Positions 50,461-59,410 of a stretch of DNA of 64,000 nucleotides are shown here, piece after piece (the stretch's first letter is position 1; each line of letters opens with the position of its first letter). The position numbers were made by a program, and so were the translations under genes. Source of the stretch: Pseudomonadales bacterium (GTDB lineage Bacteria; Pseudomonadota; Gammaproteobacteria; Pseudomonadales; IMCC2047). Location of the stretch: positions 958,501 through 1,022,500 of the forward strand of contig JACKNY010000001.1 in NCBI GenBank assembly GCA_024234615.1. Reading direction: 5' to 3'. The notes beneath the pieces were generated by a model. That model was not told where the DNA came from. It did no database searches and saw only the letters and a program-made list of their open reading frames with translations.

Positions 50461-53016
50461 TCATGCAGAATTGCGTGCAGCATTAATGATGCCAAACATA
50501 CAGCGGATAATCAGTTTGCGGTAAAGCGATTCATCCGCCTTTTCATCTGGCCCCAGGGTTCTCAGCTTGGTGAGTGCATATTGCTGAATGGTGACGACAG
50601 GAAGTACGATTGATTCCCTAAGTTGTACTGAATCCCGTTTTAACAGGTTATTACCCATCAGTTCCGATAGTTCGGAGACTTCCAGCACCATGTGCACCGA
50701 GCGTTCAAATTCGGTATGCATCTTTTGCCAAAATTCACTGTACTCAGCGTCGTGCCGTAGGCCTTGGGTGGCTGCAAAGTTAGTTTTAGTCAAAGACATC
50801 ATGCTGTTACCAATCAGCGTGCGAAAAAAGAGAGAGCGTTGGTATAAGGCTTTTAACTCTTCTAGCTGGCCTTTCTTTTGCAGTGCTTCGAGGGCTGAGC
50901 CGACACCGTAAAATCCGGGAATGTTTTGTTTCATCATCGCCCAGGCGCCGACGAAGGGTATTGCGCGCAGGTCTTCAAATTTTAAACCTTCGCTGGAATT
51001 CCGCTTCACCGGGCGCGAGCCAATATTGGTGTCGCCAAAAAAGGTTAGCGGCGTGATATCTTCCAGATAAGGAACAAATTTGGGGTCATGTTTAAGGTCG
51101 AGATAGGCTTGATAACCGGCATCAGCCAAGGCGTCAAGTAAGGCTTTGTCGGCTTCGCTGAGGTTGGAGTCTGCACCTGTCTCAACGACGCTCTGTAAAC
51201 CAGCCGACAGCAGTTGCTCGAGGTTATACTTACAGGAAGTTGCGCGACCAAAGTTAGAGCTGATGGTCTGCCCTTGGATGGTTATTTGCACCTCATCCTG
51301 CTCAATGGTGTTGCCGAGAGAAGCATAAAAATCATGGGTATTGCCGCCGCCGCGCGCGGGCGGGCCGCCGCGGCCATCGAAGAACAGCGTGGTAATGCCG
51401 TATTGTTTGGAAAGAAGGGTTAACTGCTCTTTTGCTCGGAAAATCGACCAGTTCGCACGTAGATAACCACCGTCTTTAGTGCCATCTGAAAAACCCAACA
51501 TGATGGTCTGCTTGTTATCTCGCTGGCGCAGATGTTTGCGGTATTCGGGAAGCGAGTATAACTCCGCCATTATTTTCTCGGCGTGACTGAGGTCGTCGAT
51601 AGTTTCGAATAACGGCACCACATCCACCTGGGGATGTTCGGTTTGATGCATGAGCTTACACAGCGCAAATACCTGAATGACATGCAGTGCCGCCTGACAG
51701 TTGCTGATGACATAACGTTCGCAACCGGAGCGCCCGTTATTTTCCTGAATTTGTTTGATAGCAGCGACGCTAGCGAGAGTGTCATTGGCAAACGCATCCG
51801 GGGTTTGTAAATCTTCTGGGCTATGCTGCAGCGATAGCAGGTGGTTAATCTTTTCCTGATCAGGCAGTTGTTCAAAGTCATCGCTGTTAGGGCTGTCCAA
51901 GTGATCCAACAGTACCTTCCACACTTGTTCGTGCTTACGACTATCCTGACGAATATCTAGCGTCGCAAAGTGAAACCCAAAGAGGTTTACTTTGAGCATG
52001 TACTCATCCAGCAAGTTAAGAAACAAACCGTCATGCTCCGCAATCAACTGTTGCCTCACATTACCCAGTTCTTCTAGCAGCGCATCGGCTGTGCTGTAAC
52101 CTGTTTCACCGGCAAAGGTCATGGCGTAGAGCGTCTGCTCGATGTTACTAAGTGCTTTATCAAGGCCGGCAAAGGTGAGTCGACGCTTGAGCAAGCGAAC
52201 GTCGCGGTAATAGCATCTTAAAATCGTTTCACGCAGGCGGGCGGCTACCTTGAGAGTGGTTTCACTATTCACGAACGGATTACCGTCGCGGTCACCACCC
52301 GGCCAAAAGCCGATTTTAATCAGCCCCTCGTTGTTCCAGGTTTCCAGCGGTATTTGTAATTGATTTCCCAAACTCTGCACGATATCTGCGATAGTTCCAT
52401 AGAAAACGTTTTCCAGAAACCAACAAAGGCTGACAGCTTCATCGAAAGGCGTCGGCTTTTCATTTTTAATAAAGCCGGTTTTCCCTAGCTGTTGCAGCAA
52501 CAGATTGATGGTTGCTAAATCATGTTCACGAATGGCTTGTTCTAAATCAGTCAAAATACCCAACACCGGGCCGGGGTAGAATTGAGTCGGGTGAGCCGTC
52601 AGCACTACGCGCAGGCTAAAGTGCTGCAACTTTTCCTTCAGTTTAAGCTCGGTCCCGTTTTGGCTGGCTTGGGTTAATAATGCCTTTAGTGATCCTTTGC
52701 CACTGATATCGTTTATCTGCTCAAAAGCGGAATCTTCAATGGAATCAAATAGCGCAATTTGTCGCTCGACATACTGAATGAACTTGAAGAGCAGGTCGAT
52801 ATGCTCGTACTTCAGGTTATCCTGCGTATAGTCGCGAAAAAATCCTTCGATAATTTCGGTAGCGTCCAAACCGTTACTGAACCCTTCCTCACACTGCCGA
52901 TGAAATAGGGGTAGCAAGGTGCCAGTCTCATAAACGTTGCGAAATGGCAGGTTTAAAAATAGGCTGTTATAGATATGATACTTGGTGCCGACCTGTTGAT
53001 TGTAAAGAGATGTCAT
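50461..53016 (-). CDS. ppc: Phosphoenolpyruvate carboxylase, Bacteroidetes-like type
   Basis: PEP carboxylase makes oxaloacetate from PEP and bicarbonate. The catalytic histidine is in LTAHPTQFYPG, the PEP site in WPGGDRDGNPFV, and LGFSDGTKDGGYLRANWSIF, FFDGRGGPPARGGGNTHDFY and IQGQTISSNFG follow. These last three stretches differ from the enterobacterial type and look like the PEPC of Bacteroidetes. The C-terminus is RNSA, not the near-universal NTG. The length (851 aa) is shorter than E. coli Ppc (883). It may come from horizontal transfer; the enzyme is probably active. Confidence 0.92.
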   Translation of the reverse strand: MTSLYNQQVGTKYHIYNSLFLNLPFRNVYETGTLLPLFHRQCEEGFSNGLDATEIIEGFFRDYTQDNLKYEHIDLLFKFIQYVERQIALFDSIEDSAFEQINDISGKGSLKALLTQASQNGTELKLKEKLQHFSLRVVLTAHPTQFYPGPVLGILTDLEQAIREHDLATINLLLQQLGKTGFIKNEKPTPFDEAVSLCWFLENVFYGTIADIVQSLGNQLQIPLETWNNEGLIKIGFWPGGDRDGNPFVNSETTLKVAARLRETILRCYYRDVRLLKRRLTFAGLDKALSNIEQTLYAMTFAGETGYSTADALLEELGNVRQQLIAEHDGLFLNLLDEYMLKVNLFGFHFATLDIRQDSRKHEQVWKVLLDHLDSPNSDDFEQLPDQEKINHLLSLQHSPEDLQTPDAFANDTLASVAAIKQIQENNGRSGCERYVISNCQAALHVIQVFALCKLMHQTEHPQVDVVPLFETIDDLSHAEKIMAELYSLPEYRKHLRQRDNKQTIMLGFSDGTKDGGYLRANWSIFRAKEQLTLLSKQYGITTLFFDGRGGPPARGGGNTHDFYASLGNTIEQDEVQITIQGQTISSNFGRATSCKYNLEQLLSAGLQSVVETGADSNLSEADKALLDALADAGYQAYLDLKHDPKFVPYLEDITPLTFFGDTNIGSRPVKRNSSEGLKFEDLRAIPFVGAWAMMKQNIPGFYGVGSALEALQKKGQLEELKALYQRSLFFRTLIGNSMMSLTKTNFAATQGLRHDAEYSEFWQKMHTEFERSVHMVLEVSELSELMGNNLLKRDSVQLRESIVLPVVTIQQYALTKLRTLGPDEKADESLYRKLIIRCMFGIINAARNSA

Positions 53017-53212
53017 ACTGGCCTTTCTACTCTCGATTTACGCGAAAAGATCAAAATATTTTGTTGTAGGGATTTTAAACTAATATTGCTTTGAAAACAG
53101 AAAAGGTTATCAAGTGCATTTAATGGGTAAATCCATGTTGCTAGGTTAGGCTGTTGAGTATATCAAGTCTTCACCGACCTTTTGAGACTCCAGCTTTGTT
53201 GGCGCCCAACCT

Positions 53213-53635
53213 TCACTTACCTAACGCCTCACGAACTTTTTGCGCGTGAGTTTCCAGCAGGCTAAAGTCTGCCATATCACGAGCGTGGATTTTAAACTCA
53301 AGCCCTTGAAACCTTGGCATGATGTGGAAGTGTAAGTGGAAAACCGTTTGCCCAGCTTCAGAGCCATTAAGCTGAGCAATCATCACGCCGGGGGCTTTGA
53401 ACGCTTTTTTTACGCCACGCGCGACCATCTGCACCATCTGTATCGTTTCGCCTAGAATCAGCGGGTCTGCATCATAAAGATTTTCGGCATTATCCTTGGG
53501 TATGACCAACGTATGCCCATCAACTTGCGGCATAACGTCCATAAAGGCTAAAGCAAATTCGTTTTCGTAGACCTTAAACGCTGGTGCTTCGCCGCGTAGA
53601 ATTTTCGCAAAAATATTCTCTGAATCGTATGCCAT
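53213..53635 (-). CDS. HIT family nucleotide hydrolase
   Basis: The 140-residue protein has the histidine triad FHLHFHIMPR near residue 100 and the preceding VDGHTLVIPKDNAENLYD of Hint-type proteins. It hydrolyses nucleoside phosphoramidates or related adenylated compounds. It lies about 200 bases upstream of ppc on the same strand but has no clear link to it. Confidence 0.92.
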   Translation of the reverse strand: MAYDSENIFAKILRGEAPAFKVYENEFALAFMDVMPQVDGHTLVIPKDNAENLYDADPLILGETIQMVQMVARGVKKAFKAPGVMIAQLNGSEAGQTVFHLHFHIMPRFQGLEFKIHARDMADFSLLETHAQKVREALGK

Positions 53636-53754
53636 ATTATAATTCTCTTAAAAATTACCAGTTTACCAAATCGTCCAAAAGTCCGCCCACTGCGGGTGGG
53701 ATGGTATTATCAACCGAGTTTGATGAGTGCCGATCCCCCGATAATGGGGTAGAG

Positions 53755-53877
53755 CCTGGGGTAGAGCCAGAAGTTGCCGATAAGATTTGGCTTGTCAGCT
53801 TTATGAAATATGATTTAGGATTCTTTGATGAGGATTAGGGCCGGGTAGAACCGACCTCAACTATGTCTCCGGTATAA
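53755..53877 (+). pseudogene. C-terminal remnant of an integrase-type transposase
   Basis: The frame encodes VEPGVEPEVADKIWLVSFMKYDLGFFDED, a TAG stop (53836-53838), then GRVEPTSTMSPV and a terminal stop. This resembles the end of a widespread proteobacterial transposase (KIWLVSFM.YDLGYFD...C.VEP...MSPV). The family name is from memory. It ends 38 bases from a tRNA gene, and no intact IS is left. Confidence 0.55.
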
Positions 53878-53914
53878 AGTGTAAACCTTGTCCTCGGTAT
53901 ACACCCTTAAAAGA

Positions 53915-53991
53915 TGGCGCACTCGGGAGGATTCGAACCTCCGACCGCTCGGTTCGTAGCCGAGTACTCTATCCAGCTGAGCTACGAGTGC
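53915..53991 (-). tRNA. tRNA-Arg (anticodon ACG)
   Basis: The 77-base cloverleaf, read on the minus strand, starts GCACTCGTAGCTCAG and ends with the encoded CCA. The anticodon loop CTACGAA between CTCGG and CCGAG gives ACG, read after deamination as ICG for CGN arginine codons. The T arm GGAGG-TTCGAAT-CCTCC is perfect. Confidence 0.97.
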
Positions 53992-54014
53992 GTATTAGGT
54001 AAACTTTTTAGTCG

Positions 54015-54105
54015 TGGCGGAGAGGGAGGGATTCGAACCCTCGATGAGCTATTAACCCATACACCCTTAGCAGGGGCGCGCCTTCAGCCACTCGGCCACC
54101 TCTCC
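54015..54105 (-). tRNA. tRNA-Ser (anticodon GCT)
   Basis: The 91-base minus-strand gene starts GGAGAGGTGGCCGAG and has a long variable arm, as expected for serine tRNAs. The anticodon loop CTGCTAA gives GCT, reading AGC/AGU. CCA is encoded. It is followed by tRNA-Arg 23 bases downstream, the arrangement found in many gammaproteobacteria after csrA. Confidence 0.97.
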
Positions 54106-54166
54106 AATTAAGGGCCGAGATAATACCATGTTTAGGGAAAATTCAAAGCGGTAATATAATAAAAAT

Positions 54167-54364
54167 TTAGTCTTGCTCGTCCTGACCATCGGCCGCTTGG
54201 TTTTCTTTGTGAATGCGGTCGTAAATCTCTTCTCTATGAACAGATACGTGCTTGGGCGCATCAACACCTATGCGGACTTGATTGCCTTTCACGCCCAATA
54301 CGGTGACATTTACATCGTCACCAATTTTTAGCGTTTCACCTACTCGTCTCGTCAATATTAACAT
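54167..54364 (-). CDS. csrA: Carbon storage regulator CsrA
   Basis: CsrA binds GGA motifs in mRNA leaders and controls translation, often of metabolism and motility genes. The 65-residue protein starts MLILTRRVGETLKIGDDVNVTV and contains VRIGVDAPKHVSVHREEIY, the standard sequence including the RNA-binding R44 region. It lies between lysC and tRNA-Ser, as in Vibrio and relatives. Confidence 0.97.
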   Translation of the reverse strand: MLILTRRVGETLKIGDDVNVTVLGVKGNQVRIGVDAPKHVSVHREEIYDRIHKENQAADGQDEQD

Positions 54365-54474
54365 CTAAATCTCTCCCCGGTTACCACAGTAACTATACCA
54401 GTTAATTCATTAAAAGGGCTACATCGGTTATACGTAATAAAATTATTCGATCACCTAATTTCCGTAATTTTAGC

Positions 54475-55707
54475 CTATTTATCCGTTTCCATAGCATCCA
54501 AGCCAAAAGCACTATGTAGCGCTCTTACCGCCAACTCCAAATACTTCTCATTAATGACTACCGAAATTTTAATTTCCGAGGTAGAAATCAACTGTACATT
54601 TATTGCTTCTGCAGCGAGGCACCGAAACATTTTACTTGCAACGCCAGCATGTGATCTCATGCCAACTCCAACAATAGACACCTTGGCGATGGTATCGTCA
54701 CCAATAATTTCACGAATATTTAATCTAGTGACTTGTTGCTCAAGAATCTTTTTGGCGCGCTCATAATCATTTCGATGAACGGTAAAGGTGAAATCCGTTG
54801 ATTTATCCCGCGCCGTATTTTGGATAATCATATCGACTTCGATATTCGCATCGCTGATGGGGCCAATTATTTGCGCTGCCACGCCCGGTACATCGGCCAC
54901 ACCCAGCGCCGTAAGTTTGGCTTCATCACGATTAAAAGCAATTCCGGAAACAATGGGTTGTTCCATCGTATCATTATCCTCTAATGTTATCAGTGTGCCT
55001 GGGCCATCCTCAAAACTAGAGAGTACGCGTAACGGCACGTTGTATTTCCCGGCAAACTCTACTGATCTAATCTGTAAAACTTTAGAACCGAGGCTCGCCA
55101 TTTCAAGCATTTCTTCAAAGGTAATGCAATCCAATCTGCGTGCTTTGTCGACCACTCGGGGGTCCGTTGTGTAGACACCGTCCACATCGGTATATATTTG
55201 GCACTCATCGGCTTTTAACGCAGCCGCCAATGCCACAGCGGAGGTATCTGAACCGCCGCGTCCTAAAGTCGTGATGTTACCTTCTTCGTCGACCCCCTGG
55301 AAACCAGCGACGACAACAACACGCCCCGCCTCCAGGTCTTTTCGCATATTTTCTTCATCGATGGACAGTATACGCGCTTTCGAATATACATTATCGGTGA
55401 GAATTTTTACCTGGCCGCCGGTATAGGAACGGGCGGCGCAGCCTTTTTTATTGAGTGCCATGCTGAGCAGGGCAATAGTAACCTGCTCCCCGGTGGATAC
55501 CAAGACATCCAGCTCTCGCGCTGATGGATCCGAGTCGATGGCTTTGGCAAGCTCAATGAGCCGATTGGTTTCTCCGCTCATAGCAGACACCACGACCACG
55601 ATATCATGCCCATCCTGTCGGAATTTAATAATTTTATCGGCGACAGCTTGGATACGCTCAATTGAGCCTACTGAGGTGCCGCCGAATTTTTGTACGTAAA
55701 GTGCCAT
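54475..55707 (-). CDS. lysC: Aspartate kinase
   Basis: Aspartokinase starts the aspartate family (Lys, Thr, Met) pathway. The 410-residue protein has VQKFGGTSVGSIERI, the GRGGSDTSAVALAAALKADEC ATP/substrate region (in pieces), and two C-terminal ACT domains (GVADVPGVAAQIIGPI, GVGMRSHAGVASKMF). This is the alpha/beta type; ACT domains imply feedback inhibition by lysine and/or threonine. It sits between alaS and csrA. Confidence 0.96.
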   Translation of the reverse strand: MALYVQKFGGTSVGSIERIQAVADKIIKFRQDGHDIVVVVSAMSGETNRLIELAKAIDSDPSARELDVLVSTGEQVTIALLSMALNKKGCAARSYTGGQVKILTDNVYSKARILSIDEENMRKDLEAGRVVVVAGFQGVDEEGNITTLGRGGSDTSAVALAAALKADECQIYTDVDGVYTTDPRVVDKARRLDCITFEEMLEMASLGSKVLQIRSVEFAGKYNVPLRVLSSFEDGPGTLITLEDNDTMEQPIVSGIAFNRDEAKLTALGVADVPGVAAQIIGPISDANIEVDMIIQNTARDKSTDFTFTVHRNDYERAKKILEQQVTRLNIREIIGDDTIAKVSIVGVGMRSHAGVASKMFRCLAAEAINVQLISTSEIKISVVINEKYLELAVRALHSAFGLDAMETDK

Positions 55708-55871
55708 ATTAAGTTGTATTTTACAGCAAAATTAAAAGGCAGCATTTAACAACAAATGCTATCTAATTTGAACATAAATTGTTCAATAAATTGATTTTAT
55801 TCGAAGCAGTGGTAAATGATTACTAGTTAGCCAATTAATTACAAGAGTCGATATTTGTCTGGCATAGCGTT

Positions 55872-58469
55872 CTACAGTCTCTGCTCTACCCAGTCAACAA
55901 CGCTAGCTAAGGCCTTAGGCAATGCTGAAGGGTTATTTCCACCCGCCTGGGCCAGGTCTGGCCTGCCGCCTCCTTTACCACCAACTTGTTGGGCTACCAA
56001 ATTTACCAGCTCTCCGGCTTTTATCCGGTCAGTGGTATCTTTGGTGACACCCGCTACTAGACTTATTTTATCGCCATTGACGCCAGCTAAAACGACAACT
56101 GCAGTGCCAAGCTTTGATTTTAGCTGATCCATGGTGCTCAGTAACGATTTATTATCAATGCCATTGAATGCGTGTGTTAACACCTTTATTCCTTGAATAT
56201 CCAGTGCCTGCGACGCTAAATCGCTGCCAGCACTGCCGGCAAGCTTAGCTTTTAGCTCAGCAATTTCCTTTTCAAGCTGTTTATTTTTGGCGACTAAGTG
56301 ACGAACTTTTTCGACCGTGCCGTCACGCGAGCCTTTGACTAAATTGGCTACCGCCTGTAGGTTTTGTTCCGTTTCATTTTGGTAAGTTAAAGCACTCTGG
56401 GCTGTAATAGCTTCTATCCGGCGTACACCTGCCGCAATACCGCTTTCCGAGACAATTTTAAACAGGCCGATATCGCCAGTTCGGGCCGCATGAGTTCCTC
56501 CACAGAGTTCTACCGAAAAACCGTCTCCCATGGACAGCACACGAACTTTCTCGCCATACTTTTCTCCAAATAGCGCCATCACACCTTTTTCCATGGCGTC
56601 ATCCAATGCCATTACCTGCGTTTCCACCGGAGTATTCGCTTGTATCTGTTGATTGACTATAGCTTCAACTTGATTAACCTGGTCTGCGGTCATTGCTTCA
56701 AAGTGAGAAAAATCGAACCTTAGCCTTTCGGGGTCAACCAAAGAGCCTTTCTGCGCCACATGGTCACCCAGCACTTGGCGTAGAGCCGAGTGCAGAATAT
56801 GGGTTGCTGAATGATTCAGTGCGGTCGCTTTACGTTTGACATGATCCACTTCGGCGTTGATTGTACTGCCTATGCGCAGCTCGCCGTCCAGCACTTCACC
56901 TCGGTGTAAAAATACATCGCCTTGTTTGGTGGTGTCGTCCACTCGAAAGGAGCCTTCGGGCCAGCTCAACAGCCCGGTATCACCTACCTGGCCGCCTGAC
57001 TCAGCATAGAAGGGGGTCTGATCTAACTGCACCATTGCTTTGTCGCCAGCCTGGAGCCGTGCCACATTTTCACCGTTGAGAATGAGAGATTGCACTTGAG
57101 CGTGGCCGGATAAGTGTTCATAGCCAGAAAAACTTGTCACTCCTTCAAGCGCCAGATCACTGCGCAAGTCTACATCAAACTGGCTGGCCGCCCGCGCTCG
57201 CGCTCGCTGCGCTGACATTGCTTTTTCAAAACTCTCCATATCAACGCTAAGACCACGCTCACGTGCAATATCGGCGGTTAAGTCGACCGGAAAACCATAG
57301 GTGTCGTAGAGGCGGAAAGCAGTATCTCCCGGAATTTGTGTGCCCGCCAGGTTTTCCAAATCTTGCTCCAGAATACGCAGACCTTGATCTAAGGTTTTGG
57401 CGAATTGCTCCTCTTCTTGTAACAAAATCTTTTCTACTTGAGCCTGCATCTTTATAAGCTCGGGGTAAGCTTCGCCCATCTCGGCCGCTAATGGCCTGAC
57501 TAGTTGATGGAAGAAGGGTTTGTTAATACCCAGCTTGTTACCGTGCCGAACTGCACGGCGGATAATGCGGCGTAATACGTAGCCACGACCTTCGTTGGAG
57601 GGAACAACGCCATCAGCAATTAAGAAGCTACAGGAACGAATATGATCCGCTATGACCCGCAATGAAGTATTCGCTAGCTGACCCAATCCAGCAATATCCG
57701 CGGCGGCTTGCAGCAGTTTTTGAAACAGGTCAATTTCGTAATTGTTGTGTACAGACTGCATCACAGCCGCAATGCGCTCCAGCCCCATGCCGGTATCAAC
57801 TGAAGGTTTCGGCAGGGGTGCCAAAGTACCATCAGCGGAACGGTCATACTGCATAAATACCAGGTTCCAGATTTCGATATAGCGATCACCATCTTCTTCC
57901 GGGCTACCTGGTGGACCGCCAGCGACATCTGGGCCGTGATCGTAAAATATTTCCGAGCAAGGTCCACAGGGGCCGGTATCGCCCATCGACCAGAAATTAT
58001 CTTTCTCTCCAAGCCGAGAAAAGCGCTCGGCGGACACGCCTAATTCTTTTAACCAAATGGCTTCCGCCTCCGTGTCATCTTTATAGACGGTCACCCATAG
58101 CTTTTCCTGCGGTAATTTGAGCACATTGGTCAAAAAGTCCCAGGCGAACTCTATGGCTTCTTTTTTAAAGTAATCACCGAAACTAAAGTTGCCCAGCATT
58201 TCAAAAAAGGTGTGGTGACGTGCCGTATAGCCGACGTTTTCCAAATCATTGTGCTTGCCGCCGGCGCGCACGCAGCGCTGTGAACTGGTCGCACGCACGT
58301 AATTGCGTTTGTCTTTGCCCAGAAACACATCTTTGAACTGCACCATCCCGGCATTGGTAAATAGCAGGGTAGGGTCGTTGCCCGGCACTAACGAACTGCT
58401 GGCGACTACTTCATGTTGCTGGCTTTCGAAATAATCTAAAAATAATTTTCTGATGACGGCGGTTTTCAT
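55872..58469 (-). CDS. alaS: Alanyl-tRNA synthetase
   Basis: AlaRS charges tRNA-Ala. The catalytic domain begins MKTAVIRKLFLDYFESQQHEVV in pieces, with FTNAGMVQFKDVFLG and HHTFFEMLGNFSFGDYFK. The editing domain has HxxxH (NHSATHILH) and CGGTH, and the C-terminal DHH-associated domain ends in GGKGGGRPDLAQAGG. ATG 58469 matches usual AlaS starts; a further ATG at 58484 is possible. The length (865 aa) is normal. In many relatives alaS follows recX; here it is 43 kb away and inverted. Confidence 0.97.
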   Translation of the reverse strand: MKTAVIRKLFLDYFESQQHEVVASSSLVPGNDPTLLFTNAGMVQFKDVFLGKDKRNYVRATSSQRCVRAGGKHNDLENVGYTARHHTFFEMLGNFSFGDYFKKEAIEFAWDFLTNVLKLPQEKLWVTVYKDDTEAEAIWLKELGVSAERFSRLGEKDNFWSMGDTGPCGPCSEIFYDHGPDVAGGPPGSPEEDGDRYIEIWNLVFMQYDRSADGTLAPLPKPSVDTGMGLERIAAVMQSVHNNYEIDLFQKLLQAAADIAGLGQLANTSLRVIADHIRSCSFLIADGVVPSNEGRGYVLRRIIRRAVRHGNKLGINKPFFHQLVRPLAAEMGEAYPELIKMQAQVEKILLQEEEQFAKTLDQGLRILEQDLENLAGTQIPGDTAFRLYDTYGFPVDLTADIARERGLSVDMESFEKAMSAQRARARAASQFDVDLRSDLALEGVTSFSGYEHLSGHAQVQSLILNGENVARLQAGDKAMVQLDQTPFYAESGGQVGDTGLLSWPEGSFRVDDTTKQGDVFLHRGEVLDGELRIGSTINAEVDHVKRKATALNHSATHILHSALRQVLGDHVAQKGSLVDPERLRFDFSHFEAMTADQVNQVEAIVNQQIQANTPVETQVMALDDAMEKGVMALFGEKYGEKVRVLSMGDGFSVELCGGTHAARTGDIGLFKIVSESGIAAGVRRIEAITAQSALTYQNETEQNLQAVANLVKGSRDGTVEKVRHLVAKNKQLEKEIAELKAKLAGSAGSDLASQALDIQGIKVLTHAFNGIDNKSLLSTMDQLKSKLGTAVVVLAGVNGDKISLVAGVTKDTTDRIKAGELVNLVAQQVGGKGGGRPDLAQAGGNNPSALPKALASVVDWVEQRL

Positions 58470-58601
58470 AGCGAGTCTGTTCAAAGGTTATTTATATTAG
58501 GGTTTCGCGTTATTTTCAGGAGAGCCAGTATATCGAGCTAATCCAATTTTTCAGCAAAAATATTTGCTTTCAACTTCCCGAATAGGGATTTTAATCAAGC
58601 T

Positions 58602-59207
58602 TTAGGCATAAATTCTTCGGAAGGTGAGGTTTACCCGCTCTCCCACAGGTTTTTGCGTTTTTGGCAACTGGTGCCGCCAATGGTGCTGCAGCTCGTCTGC
58701 CATCACTAATACTGAACCCTGTTGCAATTCCAACTTTACTTTTAATTCCGGTCGGTTTTTATGCTGCAATCGAAATGATCTGGTTGCACCCAGGCTAAGC
58801 GATGCAATAGTGGGGTTTCTTCCCAACTCCACTTCATCATCACTATGCCAACCAACACTGTCCCGACCGTCGCGATATCGGTTCAGCAACAGGCTGTTGA
58901 ATACAGTATTCGAAACCTGCTCCACCCGCGTCTTAATCAGCAATAATAATTCTGTCCATGCGACTGGGTCGAGCGACAGCCCAGAGTAATGGTATCGAGC
59001 CTTAGTATCTCCGTGCCAGGCTTGCAGGCGAGGAATTCTCAGTTTTTTTCCGGCAACGTGGATAAGAGGTTGTTGCCAGCTGATTTCATCGAGCAACCGT
59101 ACAAACAGTTTTTGTGATTCCCACTCGGGAAAAACACCCTGCAAAAGCGTGAGTGCCCCGTTTTCCACAGGGATATTTTCAGTCGTAATTGGCGTTGTTA
59201 TATACAT
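58602..59207 (-). CDS. AlkB-family alkylated-nucleic-acid dioxygenase (ALKBH2/3-like)
   Basis: The 201-residue 2OG-Fe(II) oxygenase has PRLQAWHGDTKARYHYSG, the iron ligands H and D in VGWHSDDEVELG, distal H in HHWRHQLPKT and the arginine pair in RVNLTFRRIYA. This group repairs 1-methyladenine and 3-methylcytosine in DNA or RNA; the short N-terminus and PRLQAWHG fit the ALKBH2/3-like bacterial subgroup rather than E. coli AlkB itself. It lies 132 bases upstream of alaS on the same strand. Confidence 0.9.
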   Translation of the reverse strand: MYITTPITTENIPVENGALTLLQGVFPEWESQKLFVRLLDEISWQQPLIHVAGKKLRIPRLQAWHGDTKARYHYSGLSLDPVAWTELLLLIKTRVEQVSNTVFNSLLLNRYRDGRDSVGWHSDDEVELGRNPTIASLSLGATRSFRLQHKNRPELKVKLELQQGSVLVMADELQHHWRHQLPKTQKPVGERVNLTFRRIYA

Positions 59208-59277
59208 AGTTGGTAGCCTACCAATTTGGCGCTGTAATCCCTACCAAAAACTATCCGCTCATACTGATATTTTTTAT

Positions 59278-59304
59278 TAAAGTTTCCCCTCCTGACGTCG
59301 ATAA
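59278..59304 (+). promoter_or_regulatory. Sigma-28 (FliA) promoter of fliC
   Basis: TAAAGTTT (59278-59285), 11 bases, then GTCGATAA (59297-59304) match the flagellar sigma-28 consensus TAAAGTTT-N11-GCCGATAA with one mismatch. It is about 105 bases upstream of the fliC start and implies late-class flagellar control. Confidence 0.9.
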
Positions 59305-59410
59305 CAGTTTGGCAGGGCGATTTTATCGCCTTTTCATCAACCACTTTCATCGGTCGCTCCTAACTCAAACTAACAGGAGCAGAAGACCGTAAGAAAGAAG
59401 GAGCATTAAA

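Noticed and set aside
53584..53838. Open frame of 84 codons spanning the HIT gene start
   Set aside because: The first part is antisense to the HIT gene; only the last part has meaning, as a transposase remnant, so it is not an independent gene.
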